DNA of 64,000 nt from Amorphochlora amoebiformis (taxonomy: Eukaryota; Cercozoa; Chlorarachniophyceae). The DNA lies in assembly GCA_054601695.1 (NCBI GenBank), contig BAAHQB010000059.1:806001-870000 (forward strand), written 5' to 3'. Under the pieces are notes generated by a model. It was not told the DNA's origin. It worked only from the letters and a program-made list of their open reading frames with translations, and made no database searches. The translations under genes were made by a program, and so were the position numbers. Of this stretch, positions 18,681 through 49,483 are shown piece by piece (positions within the stretch are counted from its first letter, which is position 1; every line of letters starts with the position of its first letter).

Positions 18681-19033
18681 ATATATATATATATATATTA
18701 TATAATATACATGTATGTTATATACATACTTTATATACATATATATATTGTTAATCATAGACGTATATATACACACACACATATATATATATATCTATAC
18801 ATAATTATATATAGATATATGAATACTATAAATATACGCATATGTATATTACGCATATAATAAATAATATATATATATATATATATGTATATACATATAC
18901 ATACATCCATACACACAAATATACTTAAAAATACCCACACATTATATTTTGTCATTATTAAGGTTGGTCCACACACACAAATATGCATAAATACAATACC
19001 CATACATTAGATTTTGTTATTATAAGGTGGGCC

Positions 19034-19647
19034 CTAAGCTCTACTGTAAATGCATAAAACTACGGTATCTGAAAGATACTCGCCTACGCTTGCGTAGGGT
19101 TAGGGTTACCACTAGGGTTAGGGTTAGGGTTAGGGCTAGGGTTAGGGTTAGGGTTAGTGTTAGGCTGACTTCATTGTGAGAGGCCGCATTTTCAGCGAGG
19201 AGTACCTAGAGTAGGGTTAGGGTTAAGGTTAGGGTAAAGGTTAGGTTAGGGTTAAGGTTAGGATCAGATTATTAAGCATGTCTTAGTCCGAGGACCATTG
19301 ACTCGGCTAAGGTTAGCGTAAGGCTTAGGGTTAGCGCTAGGGTTAGGGCTAGCGCTAGGGTTAGGGTTAGCGCTAGGGTTAGGGTTAGCGCTAGGGCTAG
19401 GTTAGGCTGGTGTTAGGGTTTTAACTAGGTTGTTGGCGTGGGCGTTGCAGTGGTAGCCCAGGGGGTCTTGGTAAGTTCCTGGAATGTTAGTGTTTATATG
19501 TGTATGTATATGTGCGTATATGTGTATATTGCAAGTGTAAGGTGTGAATAAATGTATGTGTATGTATGCTTATTTGAATGTGTGTATGTTGTTATACAAG
19601 ATGTGCATATGTAAATGGAAGTATGATGGGTTTATATATACATATAT

Positions 19648-19705
<58 letters not shown>

Positions 19706-19804
19706 GCATAAATGCAATATATTATATGTAATATATATAATATATATATATATATATTTATATTTATATTTGTATATATATATATATAATATATGTATAT
19801 ATAT

Positions 19805-19845
<41 letters not shown>

Positions 19846-20671
19846 TCACCCCAGCTGATTCCCCTATCCGTGAGTGCCCTCTGGATTCTTCCGCACTCAT
19901 AACCGAAACGGTAATACAAATATCTGATAATTACAAACTCCGTTTCAAATTCAAATCAAATTCAAATTCAAATCAAATCTAAGTTCAAGTTTCAATCTAA
20001 GCTCAAAACTCGGCTATATTTTTTCGTGTGATTAGGGTTACGGCAGCAAAGGCTTTCCTCCCTTGTCATAATACTCCTTAAGTTCCGTCTGTTGAGGTTA
20101 TGTTAAACGCGAGAAGTTAGCTTAGATATCAGAAGCAAGGCTACATCGAGAGGGTTAGGGTTAGGGTTCGGGTTTGGGGTTTAACACCAGACTATTTAGC
20201 ATGTCTTAGTCCGAGGACCATTGAGTCCTCCATATTATGGGGCTATGATACTGTTGGGATCATAGTAGATTGTGGTGTTGTGGGTGGTGTATGTTGTTGT
20301 GGTGGTGTATTTGGGGTTTAGGGTTAGGGTTTGGGTTCCTTGTAGTACAAGCACGGTCAGGAATTGGGCTTGGGGTTAGGGTTAGGGTTAGGGTTAGGTT
20401 TAGGGTCAGGGTTGGGTTCAGTGAGATTTGGGTTAGGATTTTGGAGGATATACCATTGAGGCTTTCCATATCTTCTCCCAAGCTGTTAGGGTTGGATTTG
20501 GGGTTATTTATGAGATTTAGGGTTGGGGTGTTTTTTGGTTATTTTCATTTTTATTTTTTTCAGTTTTTCGGGTTTTCGGTTTCTGGTTTCTGTGGTGTAT
20601 TTTTTGTTTTTTTTGGATGGATGGAATTTGTATGGATATCTATACATGTATCTGTATACATGTATGTATGT

Positions 20672-20720
<49 letters not shown>

Positions 20721-21212
20721 AAATGTACACGTCGAAAATCATTTGGAATTTTTGAATGTTGTATCTATATATAAATACACAAATATAAAATATAATATGT
20801 ACATATGTACATACATGTACACGATATCTATGAATATACATACATGCCCACACACCCACACAAAATATACATACATCCATACATACACACACACCAACGA
20901 CATACACACACCAGACACAGAGACACTTAGGTTTAGAGCTAGGGTAGAGTTAGGGATACGATTAGGGTTACAGAGGCTGGGGTTATACATAGGGTTAGGG
21001 TTAGGGTTAGGGTTAGGGTTCTGGTTAGGGTTAGAGCGTGAGCGTTAGGGTTGAAGGATTAGGTTTAGAGCCCTACATACGATTATAATCAAACAAGAAC
21101 GGTAGAGATAGGGTTAGGGTTAGGGTTAGGTTTAGGTCTAGGGATAGGGCTCACGCATAATATATATACACTCATATTCCTCCCAACCTTTGCTCGGCAG
21201 CTTTGGGTACAT
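19034..21212 (-). CDS. Tentative small gene, 57 aa, five exons
   Basis: Exons 21188-21212, 20454-20482, 20042-20088, 19850-19887 and 19034-19068 join in phase to a protein beginning [18 protein letters not shown], containing [16 protein letters not shown] and ALTDRGISW, ending in YSRA. The third segment has the best coding look and good sites (CAACAG acceptor, GTAACC donor). No family is recognised, and other frames of some exons are also open, so strand and extent are weakly supported. Upstream exons may exist, for example 21900-21930. The model lies wholly within TTAGGG-rich DNA. Confidence 0.3.
19090..19420 (+). repeat. TTAGGG array with GCTAGGGTTAGC variant sub-array
   Basis: Perfect and near-perfect GGGTTA repeats at 19095-19165 and 19205-19262, one copy of the dispersed element at 19261-19306, then a distinct higher-order array at 19330-19400 built on GCGCTAGGGTTAGGGTTA. 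The GCGCTAG variant is not seen elsewhere in the window. Confidence 0.8.
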
Positions 21213-21560
21213 CCTGTGGGTTAGGCTTACTATTAGAGGTCAAAAGCTAGTCATGTAGGTAAAATCCAGGGCTAGAAACATAACTAATGATAATTCAGCA
21301 TGTCTTAGCTAGGGCCATCGATTCCGCCACTTAGTGGGACTGTTATGCTGGGAGCGACCTCAGCAGATCTCATTCATGTTTTGGTTTGTAGGATGTCTTG
21401 AGTGAGAAGGGATGTGTGGTTAGGGTTAGGGTTCAGGTTATATTACGGGTCCTTGGGGCCAACAGGGTTCTTTGTATGGAGGAGTTCGACGTTTTTAGGG
21501 TTTACCTCTAAGGTATATAAGTGCTAGGTTAGGGTCGGGGTAAATAATTGTGAATGTATG
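20150..21560 (+). repeat. Scattered TTAGGG blocks and two dispersed-element copies
   Basis: TTAGGG/TTTGGG blocks at about 20152-20185, 20310-20410, 20930-21060, 21105-21150 and 21415-21440, with copies of the dispersed element at 20186-20250 and 21291-21363. GTGGTGTTGTGGGTGGTG-type G/T-rich DNA occupies 20270-20310. Apart from the tentative gene noted separately, I see no coding sequence. Confidence 0.7.
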
Positions 21561-21741
21561 TAAGTGTGTGTATGTATGTGTGTGTGTGTGTGTGTGTACG
21601 TATGTGCGAGAGTAAATGTGTTATGTATTTGGATATGTGTGTATGTAACGTACATTTATACATATATATTTAAATATATAAATATATACATAGAAATATA
21701 TATATACATACACATGCATACATATGTATATATTATATACA

Positions 21742-21777
<36 letters not shown>

Positions 21778-21839
21778 CACGCTTCGATGAAAATAATATT
21801 TGTATACACACACACATAAATATCTACATATACGTCAAC

Positions 21840-21881
<42 letters not shown>

Positions 21882-22086
21882 TAAATAACATGACCATTGT
21901 AGCTTGTCCACAGGCTTTCGGTTCCTGGGGTTAGTCAACGTGAGGGGCCGGCCAGGCTTAGAATTAGTATTAGGATTAGATTCGGGGTTAGGCTGACTTC
22001 GGGTTAGAGTTACATTACAAACAGGATTAGGTTTTACCATCTCCGTCCGGAAGGATACTCTTTTCAGGGAACTCAGCAACCTTAGG

Positions 22087-28373
<6,287 letters not shown>

Positions 28374-28493
28374 GCTCCTGAGTGAGTAAGGGGACAGTTT
28401 GGAGTTCAGTTCTCCTCAAACCCAACCCCCCTTTCTCCTCTCATACCCAATCTATCTCCCTTTTTCTGGTCCACGTTTTCACACACACACACA

Positions 28494-28533
<40 letters not shown>

Positions 28534-28950
28534 TAAATATATAATAGGTATGTCGCGCATCTCCTTCCGCTTGGGTTAGAATACATACCTTTGCGGTGAG
28601 AGTATAGTATTTCTTCACGGCGAGCTGTTACATACATATATATATATATATATATGTATGTATATATGTATATATGTATATACGCACATATTATATATAA
28701 ATATATATCTATATATGTGTAGATGTATTCAGCAGTGCACATATTTACATTTATATTATATATATATATTTATATATATATATATATGCATTTATATATG
28801 CATATATTTTTATATACTCTTATAAATAGAATATTTAAATGTAAATGTATTATATATATATATATATTTATACAATTACATATATATGTATATATTATTT
28901 ATTATATATATATATATATGTATATATATATGTATATATGTGTGGGTGTG

Positions 28951-28986
<36 letters not shown>

Positions 28987-30222
28987 GCATAAATTAATTT
29001 ATTTATATACATATATATATATATATATATATGTATGTAATAATATCCGAAAAACATAATACATGATGCAATTATGAGCAAACTTTGGCCTCTTCCCCGT
29101 ACGTACAAATCAATACGAATTCATGTGTGTGGATGTTTCTACCTCTCTCTCTTCCTCAGTATTTTTAACTTCTGTATACAGCTCAGGTGTATAACTGCGA
29201 TACACGCAAAAAAGACGACAAAATTCATTGGACTGAAACCCGTCTTTCACCACTCCCAACCTCACGATATCAAATTTGCTCTCTCCCTCTCCCTCTCCCT
29301 CTCCCTCTCCCTCTCCCTCCCTCTTCTTCTGTGTATCCCATCTCTTACTCTTCCTTTCTCTCTCTTTACGAGTACAGATGATCACATCATTGTAAACCCT
29401 ACCCCAATGTACATTTACACGTCCGGTAAACATATCCTCTCTTTTCCATGAACCTAAACCTAATTGAAAGTCAGCTTGAAAAACCTGTATGTCGCGCCCA
29501 GGATAGTGCGAAAGGCCACAGGGACAGTCCCAAACATGAGCTGAAGCAAATGCAACAGTTAATTGACTCAATCCGAGCTTCCGGGTTGGGGAAAAGGGGG
29601 AATATCCGAAGGGAAGGAGAGAGAGCTATCGGTGTGGAAGTTCCAGACATTTTCTTCGGTGAAGCTCGGCTCCTGTTTGTGGGATGAGGTAAGGAGGTTT
29701 TGTAATATCGGAAGAAGATATCTACGTCGAAGATGATGGTGGCAGAAGGAAAGGAAATGAACGGAATGAAAGCGAAATTGCAGGATAGATTTCGAAAAAT
29801 GCATACATGTTGTATGTAGCTATCCACGTAAGCCCCCACCTGGCTCATCATAGTGCCTCTTACTGCGTGCAAACGTTTCGGGAGGGAAGAGGTGTGCCGT
29901 TCTGGTTTGTGATGGCAACACCGGAACCCACCGGAACCCACCGGAGCCCGGAATCCATTAATCCCGGATCCCCGGGATTTAGAGGCATTGTCCATTCCGG
30001 AGATTCTCGGGTATCAGTCTTGCAAGCAAATCAATGGTCGACAAAGGCCACCCGTATCTTTCGTGGCTCTGCCTCGCCGCCCTAGCGTCTCTCTCCCTTC
30101 ACTTAACGCTCATGCAATCTCGAAGTCCATTACTCAACCTAGCCGCCACCGTATTTACCAAAAGCCCAGTAACCCCCGGAAGAATCTAATCTTTCCCTCT
30201 TTAGGCTGCCGACCGAAAGGGG
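28374..30222. other. Spacer with unassigned candidate exons
   Basis: Between the 247-aa gene and the methyltransferase. It contains (TA)n at 28500-28530, 28700-28800 and 28950-29035, a (CTCCCT)n tract at 29280-29325, and non-repetitive DNA at 29050-30200. Candidate coding pieces: minus strand around 28588-28622 (LAVKKYYTLTAK); plus strand ending at a strong GTAAGG donor near 29690 (SVWKFQTFSSVKLGSCLWDE) or, on the opposite strand, a frame ending in PFPQPGSSD and a stop; plus strand 29725-29800 (KEMNGMKAKLQDRFRKM). Strand cannot be decided, so no gene is called. Confidence 0.35.
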
Positions 30223-30719
30223 ATGGCGCGCTCGGCGCTGGGTTTTGCAGCAGGGGAAAGGCCTTCTGTTGGGAGGGCGGGAAGCTCTTCCTTAGGGCTT
30301 AGGAGATCGCTGATTCGGGGAATCGCCGGGGTGGTGGGTTCGATGGGCGCAGGGGCAGGTAGACAGAGGTGTAGAGCTTGGTGTGTTTGTGGTTGTAATT
30401 AATGTCTGCGTCATGTCTTTGTGTAGCGTTCGCGGCAACATCGAATGCAATTGATATGACGGCTAACCCTAGGACATACCTCCTGCAGGTGTCATATATC
30501 ATTGACGTTGGGGTTGGGGATTACGTAATATTTTTTGGGTTTGAGTTTCCAGGATTGGTGTGTATATATACATATGTACATATACATATTATATATGTCT
30601 ATATTGTTTCATATATGATGTATAACTTTACATATAGATACACCTATGTATATATGTTACATATTATTACATATATATATATGTACAATTGTGTAATTTA
30701 ATTTTCATGATATGTATAC

Positions 30720-30754
<35 letters not shown>

Positions 30755-30756
30755 TT

Positions 30757-30814
<58 letters not shown>

Positions 30815-30817
30815 CAT

Positions 30818-30867
<50 letters not shown>

Positions 30868-30962
30868 TTATTTATCTATTGTAATCTAGATATTGATGAA
30901 TTGAATACGGAAAATACACATGTATATGACATATACAATTTCTACACATTTGTATACATACT

Positions 30963-31002
<40 letters not shown>

Positions 31003-31488
31003 CATGTATATATGGTACACATACATACTTACATATTCTATTACACATGAGCCCGATAAGGGTGCTAAAAAGAACGATAGATATATATATACATATATGT
31101 ATATATACATAGATATATACATATACATGCACATATATATACAAGTATATATACATATATATATATATATAATATTATATGTATATATATATAATATATA
31201 TATATATATATTTATATACACACATATACAATATTATGATATACATACATACATACATATTCTATTTACAGGAACCCAACAAGGCTGCCATAAAGAGAAG
31301 CGATCCGTCCAAGGGCGAGAAATATGACCTTATCAAAGGCTTACAATTCCCGGACAAAACACCTTTCATGTATCCCTTATTTTATAACGTAGTAGACTCA
31401 AACGCCTAATATTTAATATATATTATATACATAATTATATATATATATATATTATACATATATATATGTATATATATATACATGTATG

Positions 31489-31523
<35 letters not shown>

Positions 31524-31620
31524 TATATACCTATATATATATATATATTTGTATATTATATTACTTATGCATATATATATATATATATGTAAATAAATGT
31601 GCAAAATATATAACATTGAG

Positions 31621-31661
<41 letters not shown>

Positions 31662-31843
31662 CACACACATATATATATATATAATATATATTATATATAT
31701 ATATATATATGTATATACACATATATATATATATATATATATTATTATTATTATATATATAAATAGTTATATGTTTTTAATTTATATAATATATGAATAA
31801 TTTATATATATGTAATTAAATAAATATATATACATATATTGTT

Positions 31844-31909
<66 letters not shown>

Positions 31910-33367
31910 TACACATATATACACATATATGTATACACATATATCTACAATATTAACATAATACATAATCGTCCTTCACCCAGTCCCTCAGACTTCAAGC
32001 GCATGGATGAATCACCCGATTCAATGTTTTACTTGGAGCCTCGCTTCGTCACCCACATCGACGATAAGGCATTCGCTCTCCCGGCCCTCCCTTTCTCTCC
32101 CTTCCTCTCCTCTCTCCCCCTTCTCTCACTCCTCTACTCTCTCCCTCCATCTTCTCTCTCCCTCTCTCTCCTCTCTCCCTCCCTTTTCTCTCTCTTTTTT
32201 TCTTCTCTCTCCGTCCCTCGTCCCTCTCCCTCCCTTCTCTCTCCCTCCTGTTTCTCTCTGCTTCACCATACATGCTTTTTTTATCTCCTTTCTCAGTCTT
32301 CTATCTCCCTTCTTTCCTCTCCTCCATGTTTCTCTTGTGCTCTCTCTCGCCGTCTACCTCGCCTAGTATCTTTACTGTTGGCAATCATGACATGAACCAC
32401 TGCCTCCCAAAGTAGCGCGATGCTATACATTCATTTATTTTCGGGTTGCGAAAAGAGAGGCGGAAAATGAGATTCCCTATGCTCTTATCTATGTTCCCTT
32501 TTTTTTTGCCTTTTTTTTTGTTGCGGGCAGAGGGCAGGGCAGTTTAGTATGTATGTTTAATATTCACTGTATATATTTTTTATATGTACGTATACTTTTT
32601 TACTTAGTGTACATATATTACACGTACATTATTGGAAAAAGGGAGGGAAGTCTAAGTGAGGTCTTAATTGTTAGGCAATAGAAGCCGTTTCTAAATACTA
32701 TGCAGCAGAGTTTCCGACGGGAAAGCCGTCGGATACCGGTTCCCATATATATATGTGTGTATATATGTATATATATATGTATGTATATGTATGTATATGT
32801 ATATATATATTTATATATATTTATATATACATATAGAAATACACACACATGTATATTTATATACGTATATATCTTTATATATATATATATATACATATGA
32901 ATATATATGGAAAATATATATATATATATATATATATGTGTGTATGTGTATATTTGTATTAATATACACGCCTGTAGATGTATATATATGTATATATATA
33001 TATGTATTTATTTATTTATACATTTATATTTTTATATATTTATATAAATATATATATATATATATATACATATATATGTATTATATATATATATATATAT
33101 ATATCTATTCGTAGAAATATGATATATACGTACATATATATTATCTACATATGTATATACACACACGTATATATATATATATATATTTAGTTATATGTTT
33201 ACGTATATATATATATATTTATATATATGTATATATATATATATATATATATAGACACATATTAGTAAATATGTATGTAATATGATGTGAACATATACTA
33301 CCTGGGCATCTTTATATGATTATATATATATATATATATATATATACGTATATGTATATATATATAT

Positions 33368-33402
<35 letters not shown>

Positions 33403-33627
33403 TACACATGATATATATATATATATATAGATATATCATGCATACGTATATTCAATGTTGCATAATATTTTTATATATATATATATATATGTATATGTGT
33501 ATGCATATTACAATATGCATATATTATAATGTGAATATATATCATCTAGACATATATATATATATATATACGTATATTACATACACATTATACAACATTA
33601 CATGATTATATATACATATCTATATCA

Positions 33628-33659
<32 letters not shown>

Positions 33660-34100
33660 TATATATAACATACATATATTATAATGTGAATATACATCAT
33701 CTAAACATGCATATATATATATTGATAATATGTATATATATTCAGTGATCCTGGACTTATGTTCAAGCTGGATCTCGCATTATCCGAAGGATTTTAAGCC
33801 AGCGAAAGCTGTAACCCTTAGCCTAACCTCTAACTGACACTTATCCCCCCCCCTTCTCTCCTTTCCCCTTCTATCTTTCGCTCCTCTCGCTTTCTTTGTC
33901 GCTCTCTTCCTCTTGCGCTCCCTCCCTCACGAACCCTCTCTTACGAACCCTCTCTCTTGCTCGCGCTCTCTCTCTCTTGCTCGCGCTCTCTCTCTGTGTT
34001 TGTGTACTAAAACACACATGTAATTTTTATTCCTATGTGCATATATTTATATTGCAATGTATAATTATACATATATATATATAGATATTGCAATATATAC

Positions 34101-34150
<50 letters not shown>

Positions 34151-34288
34151 ACACATATTGTGAATAATCTGTAGCATTTTCAGATAGGATTGGGAATGAA
34201 TGGAGCGGAACTTAAGGAAAACAAACAGCTTACCAGCTATATAGTGCAGGTTATATATACAACATACATATGTAAATAAGTATATGTA

Positions 34289-34329
<41 letters not shown>

Positions 34330-34387
34330 AAGTATATATATATATATATGTGAAAAGAGATATATAAAAATGTACACACGCTCATAT

Positions 34388-34424
<37 letters not shown>

Positions 34425-35494
34425 ATCGATACATACATACATGCAGGACCTGAACAGGGAATCCAAGCTTCCTTTCGAGGACAACACTTTCGACTATGTG
34501 ACCAATGGTTCACGAAACTCTTTCTAAACACCCGAACCCCAAGCCTATTTTCCCACGTTGTACCCTGTACATATTTACACCGCCTGTGTACACATGTACA
34601 CGGCGCACATATATTTCCCAATGATAACCCTTATGTGCACATTAACATAGTTACACGGCCACTATACATTCCCAGGTAACTACGTACACATTTACCACAT
34701 CCAATAAACATGTTACTATGGGTCGTAAACCTTTATACGTGTTTCATGTTATAAGCCCTTATGTACACATATACACGGCCGGTATGCATGTCGGGTCCTA
34801 TACCCTGAGTACGAATTTCTCTTCCATTCTCTTGTCCACAATAAATCTCTGTACACATTTACCCCGCCAGTATATATACTTATCCACTATGTACACATTT
34901 GCACGTCCAGTATGCTATGGGTGGTAAACACTTCCAGTATACATGTTACCACGAGTCGAAAGCCGCACATACTTACACGACCTGTACCTCTCGGGTGGTA
35001 AGCCCCTGTGTACATATTTACAACGCCAGTGTACATGTCACCATGGGTTATGTACATATTTACACGGCCAGTATACATGTCAAGTGTCGTAAACACTGAT
35101 CTTAACACGAACCCTAACCCTACTCACTTTAATCTTAACCGCAACCCACTCCAACACCAGTGGTCTCCGTCGACTATCTCTCTCAACCCGTCGAGGTTTT
35201 TAAGGTAAAAAACACAAAAAATATAAAAATTTAATTCCCATTTGGAGTCAAGCCAAAAAGTAAATGGAAAACAGAATTCTTGACAAGTGGGAAAAAAATA
35301 TGTCAGGAGATCAACCGCGTGCTCAAGCCAGGTGGAAGGCTGATTAATAGCTTCTCGAATCGCTGTTTTCCCACCAAGGTGGGTGTCGAGAGAACTGTGG
35401 TGAGAGAGGACGCGAGCGGTGGATTAAGTAGGAGAGACTGCATTTACATACCCATGTATTTGTATACCTTTGTGGGTGTGTATATATTTATGTT

Positions 35495-35529
<35 letters not shown>

Positions 35530-35614
35530 AATAATATATATATATATATATATGTACATGTACATATCTTACACTAAACATTCTATATAGTATAATATTT
35601 ACACGATATTGTAT

Positions 35615-35650
<36 letters not shown>

Positions 35651-35769
35651 GTATTGTATGTATGTATATAGATATATACAACGTAATATATACTTGCTTA
35701 CATAATATATATATATATATATTTGTATATATATATTTGTATATATGTATATAAATTGTATATAACACG

Positions 35770-35816
<47 letters not shown>

Positions 35817-36085
35817 CATACACATATATACACATATATAGAGTATACATTAATGTGGGTGAAACTTCATATGTAAATATGCATAGTTGTAATGAATTAT
35901 ATCTATATCCATTTAGATACAAATATGTACGGGTTTTTGAATATCAAATTATATTCGTCATACATACATGTTGGTACTGAACATTTTTTGTTGTAGGCAA
36001 TTGATCTGTGGCTTCAGACACCGGATTGGGTGCATCTCCTAATTGTTGCTCAGTATTTTAAGGCTGCTGGGTATGATTTACATAT

Positions 36086-36121
<36 letters not shown>

Positions 36122-36508
36122 GTATGTTTATTTTATTTATATATATAAGTATATATACATGTGCTTATATATAATATATACACATATATGTATATATACA
36201 TATCTATACATATATATATATATATATTTATTTATTATATAATATAGGTATACGTATAAATGTATTTATGATACAGATGCGTTTTATATTTGCTTTGTAT
36301 TCTATGGATGTATATGAAAATTTATATTTATATACACATATATATATATATATTTGCACATATATATATATATATATATTCGCATATTTCTTTTTAAAAA
36401 TTTGTATAAACCTGTTTTGTGTGGGATGAATGTGTTTAAATTTAATACAGGTTTGACACGCCTTCGGCTTATGACATCACGCTTCTGGAGGGAAACGATC
36501 CAATGTAG
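30223..36508 (+). CDS. Class I SAM-dependent methyltransferase, plastid/cyanobacterial-type family
   Basis: Twelve exons: 30223-30358, 30427-30488, 31272-31369, 31984-32068, 32675-32738, 33746-33810, 34184-34249, 34447-34507, 35161-35204, 35307-35378, 35997-36070, 36451-36508; 294 aa, all in phase. Diagnostic blocks in order: [21 protein letters not shown], the SAM motif [15 protein letters not shown] (about 149-162), [71 protein letters not shown] and [13 protein letters not shown]. This set matches an uncharacterised family of cyanobacteria, algae and chloroplasts; the substrate is unknown. Residues 1-50 look like a targeting region, with twin arginines (27-28), a hydrophobic stretch and an AFA site near 46-48. 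An in-frame TAG just upstream fixes the first ATG. The intron 32069-32674 begins with GC rather than GT. Confidence 0.92.
32080..32365. repeat. Pyrimidine-rich tract inside the GC-AG intron
   Basis: Long CT/CCT-rich stretch starting about 10 nt after the GC donor at 32069. Open frames through it extend the preceding exon with Ser/Leu/Pro-rich sequence. The homologous protein block instead continues at 32675 ([14 protein letters not shown]), so the tract is intronic. Confidence 0.8.
33840..34005. repeat. CT-rich tract with TTGCTCGCGCTCTCTCTC duplication
   Basis: Pyrimidine tract in the intron between methyltransferase exons ending 33810 and starting 34184. It contains a direct duplication of CTCTTGCTCGCGCTCTCTCT. 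Confidence 0.7.
34560..35100. repeat. Dispersed GTACACATTTACACGGCCAG motif repeats in an intron
   Basis: Within the intron 34508-35160, variants of GTACACATTTACACGGCCAG followed by TATACATGT and a short GGGTCGTAAAC-like tail recur roughly every 50-90 bp, about eight to ten times. This is a degenerate minisatellite with no coding support. Confidence 0.75.
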
Positions 36509-36540
36509 ACGTGTTATATATATATATATAATATATATAC

Positions 36541-36593
<53 letters not shown>

Positions 36594-37347
36594 CTTGTAC
36601 ATTTGCATGTATATGCGTATATGTACCCAAAAAATGTAGAAATTGAAATGGTTTGTATGGGTGTTGCACTCTATAAAATTAGGTACGTGGTCGAAGCCAG
36701 CAAGAAAAAGTGAATCGCAGCGAGACATCTTCTGAAACTTGCAGGTGGCTACAAACTAGACTAAAGCCCTAAGTTGCGCCGGCAAAAGTTTTCAATACTA
36801 GTTCAGTATAACGAATCTAGTACAATCTAGACTAGACTAGTTTGTCTAGTAGTTTGTACATGCACACACATGTATACATATATTATATATATCTAGTATA
36901 TCTAGATATACTTACTAATATAATAGTTATCTTGATGTAGTATGTAGTTTTAACAACTTAATACATCTCAGTAATCACCAGAATCAGTTCGATAGCTAGA
37001 TAGGATCGATCGGTCATATGACTCAGACTAGATGACCAATGTCTGTCCAGTTTGTGTGACACGGGGATAGACTCTTGCATACTCTGATACTAGTGAAAAA
37101 CGCCTCGCCAGATTGAGAGATCAAGTTGAAATCTGCTTTAATAATAACTTTGGCTTTCATTAAGGTTCCGACTAGCGGCTACACGTTCCGATGACACTAG
37201 TTACAGAAATGAAGCCTACTGAAAGATATGGCCCAGCCTACGTACCTCCGTGAGCGGGGCTGTTTTAATCGTTAGTGACAAAATTCTAACCAGTTACTCC
37301 AGTTAGTACCAGGTCATACTGCTAGCATCATTGTAATAGTAGTAATA
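36509..37347. other. Convergent intergenic region, CTAGT-rich
   Basis: Between the methyltransferase and DPCD 3' ends. The first 90 bp is TA-rich, then 700 bp of ordinary DNA rich in ACTAGT/CTAGAC words (for example ACAATCTAGACTAGACTAGT near 36820). No exon or RNA gene is visible. Confidence 0.5.
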
Positions 37348-42459
<5,112 letters not shown>

Positions 42460-43231
42460 TTCATGGGTACAACGTCTTTCAAAAACAAATTATCATGTAC
42501 GTATGCGTACACACCCCATATACGAAATAAGCTCAGACCGCTGAGGTCGACGTGGGTTTTCCTTTCGGAGTAAATGCCAATCCAGACATCCCCAGGCCTG
42601 CCCCCCCAACCAAGAACCAGAACATCCGATACCACACCGCAAATCGATCAATAAGCCAACAAAATTAACAAGACCTCCCAAGAAGACACGAATCTGCGTC
42701 TGAGAATACCTCGAGCTCAATCGACCATCAATGGCCCATAAACAGTCACAGAGAGTGACACATTGAAATTTTCTAACCTATAACAGTTTTTCACTGACCG
42801 GTAATAACCCGGTAGCGACCGGTGGTAGCCGTTACTGGCCGTCAGTGCGTGAGGTTGTCGAGGCGCTGTTTCGTGGTGGAATTGTGGTGTTTTCGCCCAG
42901 CGCAACCCGGACCCACACGCGGGTCCTGGGCGATCTGGATCATCTGGTGATCTGTTTTTCGACAGCGATTGCGCGAATTATTGTGTCATAGAACTGGTTT
43001 GGTATTCGGTTAAATCCAACCTAACGTAGCAAGGTTATCTAAATTCTTCCTCTCTACGCTTTTTCGCGGTTTTTTCCAGCATAATGTATATATATATGTT
43101 GATACATAGTACGCATACTCACACAAATATATCCTTGCATACATACGTTTGTACATATTGCTTTCAGGAGTTAAATTTCGAATCCCATCGACATCCTTTT
43201 GCTTGAAGCGCTAGCAATTTTGTCCGTCAGC
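42460..43231. promoter_or_regulatory. Divergent DPCD/SDR intergenic region with self-complementary CCGGT block
   Basis: About 770 bp of non-microsatellite DNA between two divergent genes. At 42790-42850 ACCGGTAATAACCCGGTAGC and neighbours form imperfect inverted repeats (ACCGGT, CCGGT, GTTACTGGCC). A plus-strand frame without ATG (about 42770-43020) runs through it with a plausible but unrecognised composition. Related CCGGTAGTAACCGG words recur at 54800-54850, so part may be a dispersed repeat. The promoter role is inferred from position. Confidence 0.4.

Positions 43232-49483
<6,252 letters not shown>

Noticed and set aside
22033-22075. Additional exon VAEFPEKSILPDGD for the 247-aa gene
   Set aside because: It is in phase and coding-like with a good branch-point context, but following it downstream leads to a stop at the next well-supported exon. 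Kept only as an alternative C-terminus.
42717-42960. 75-codon plus-strand frame across the DPCD/SDR spacer
   Set aside because: No ATG, no splice acceptor and no recognised similarity; overlaps a palindromic CCGGT block.
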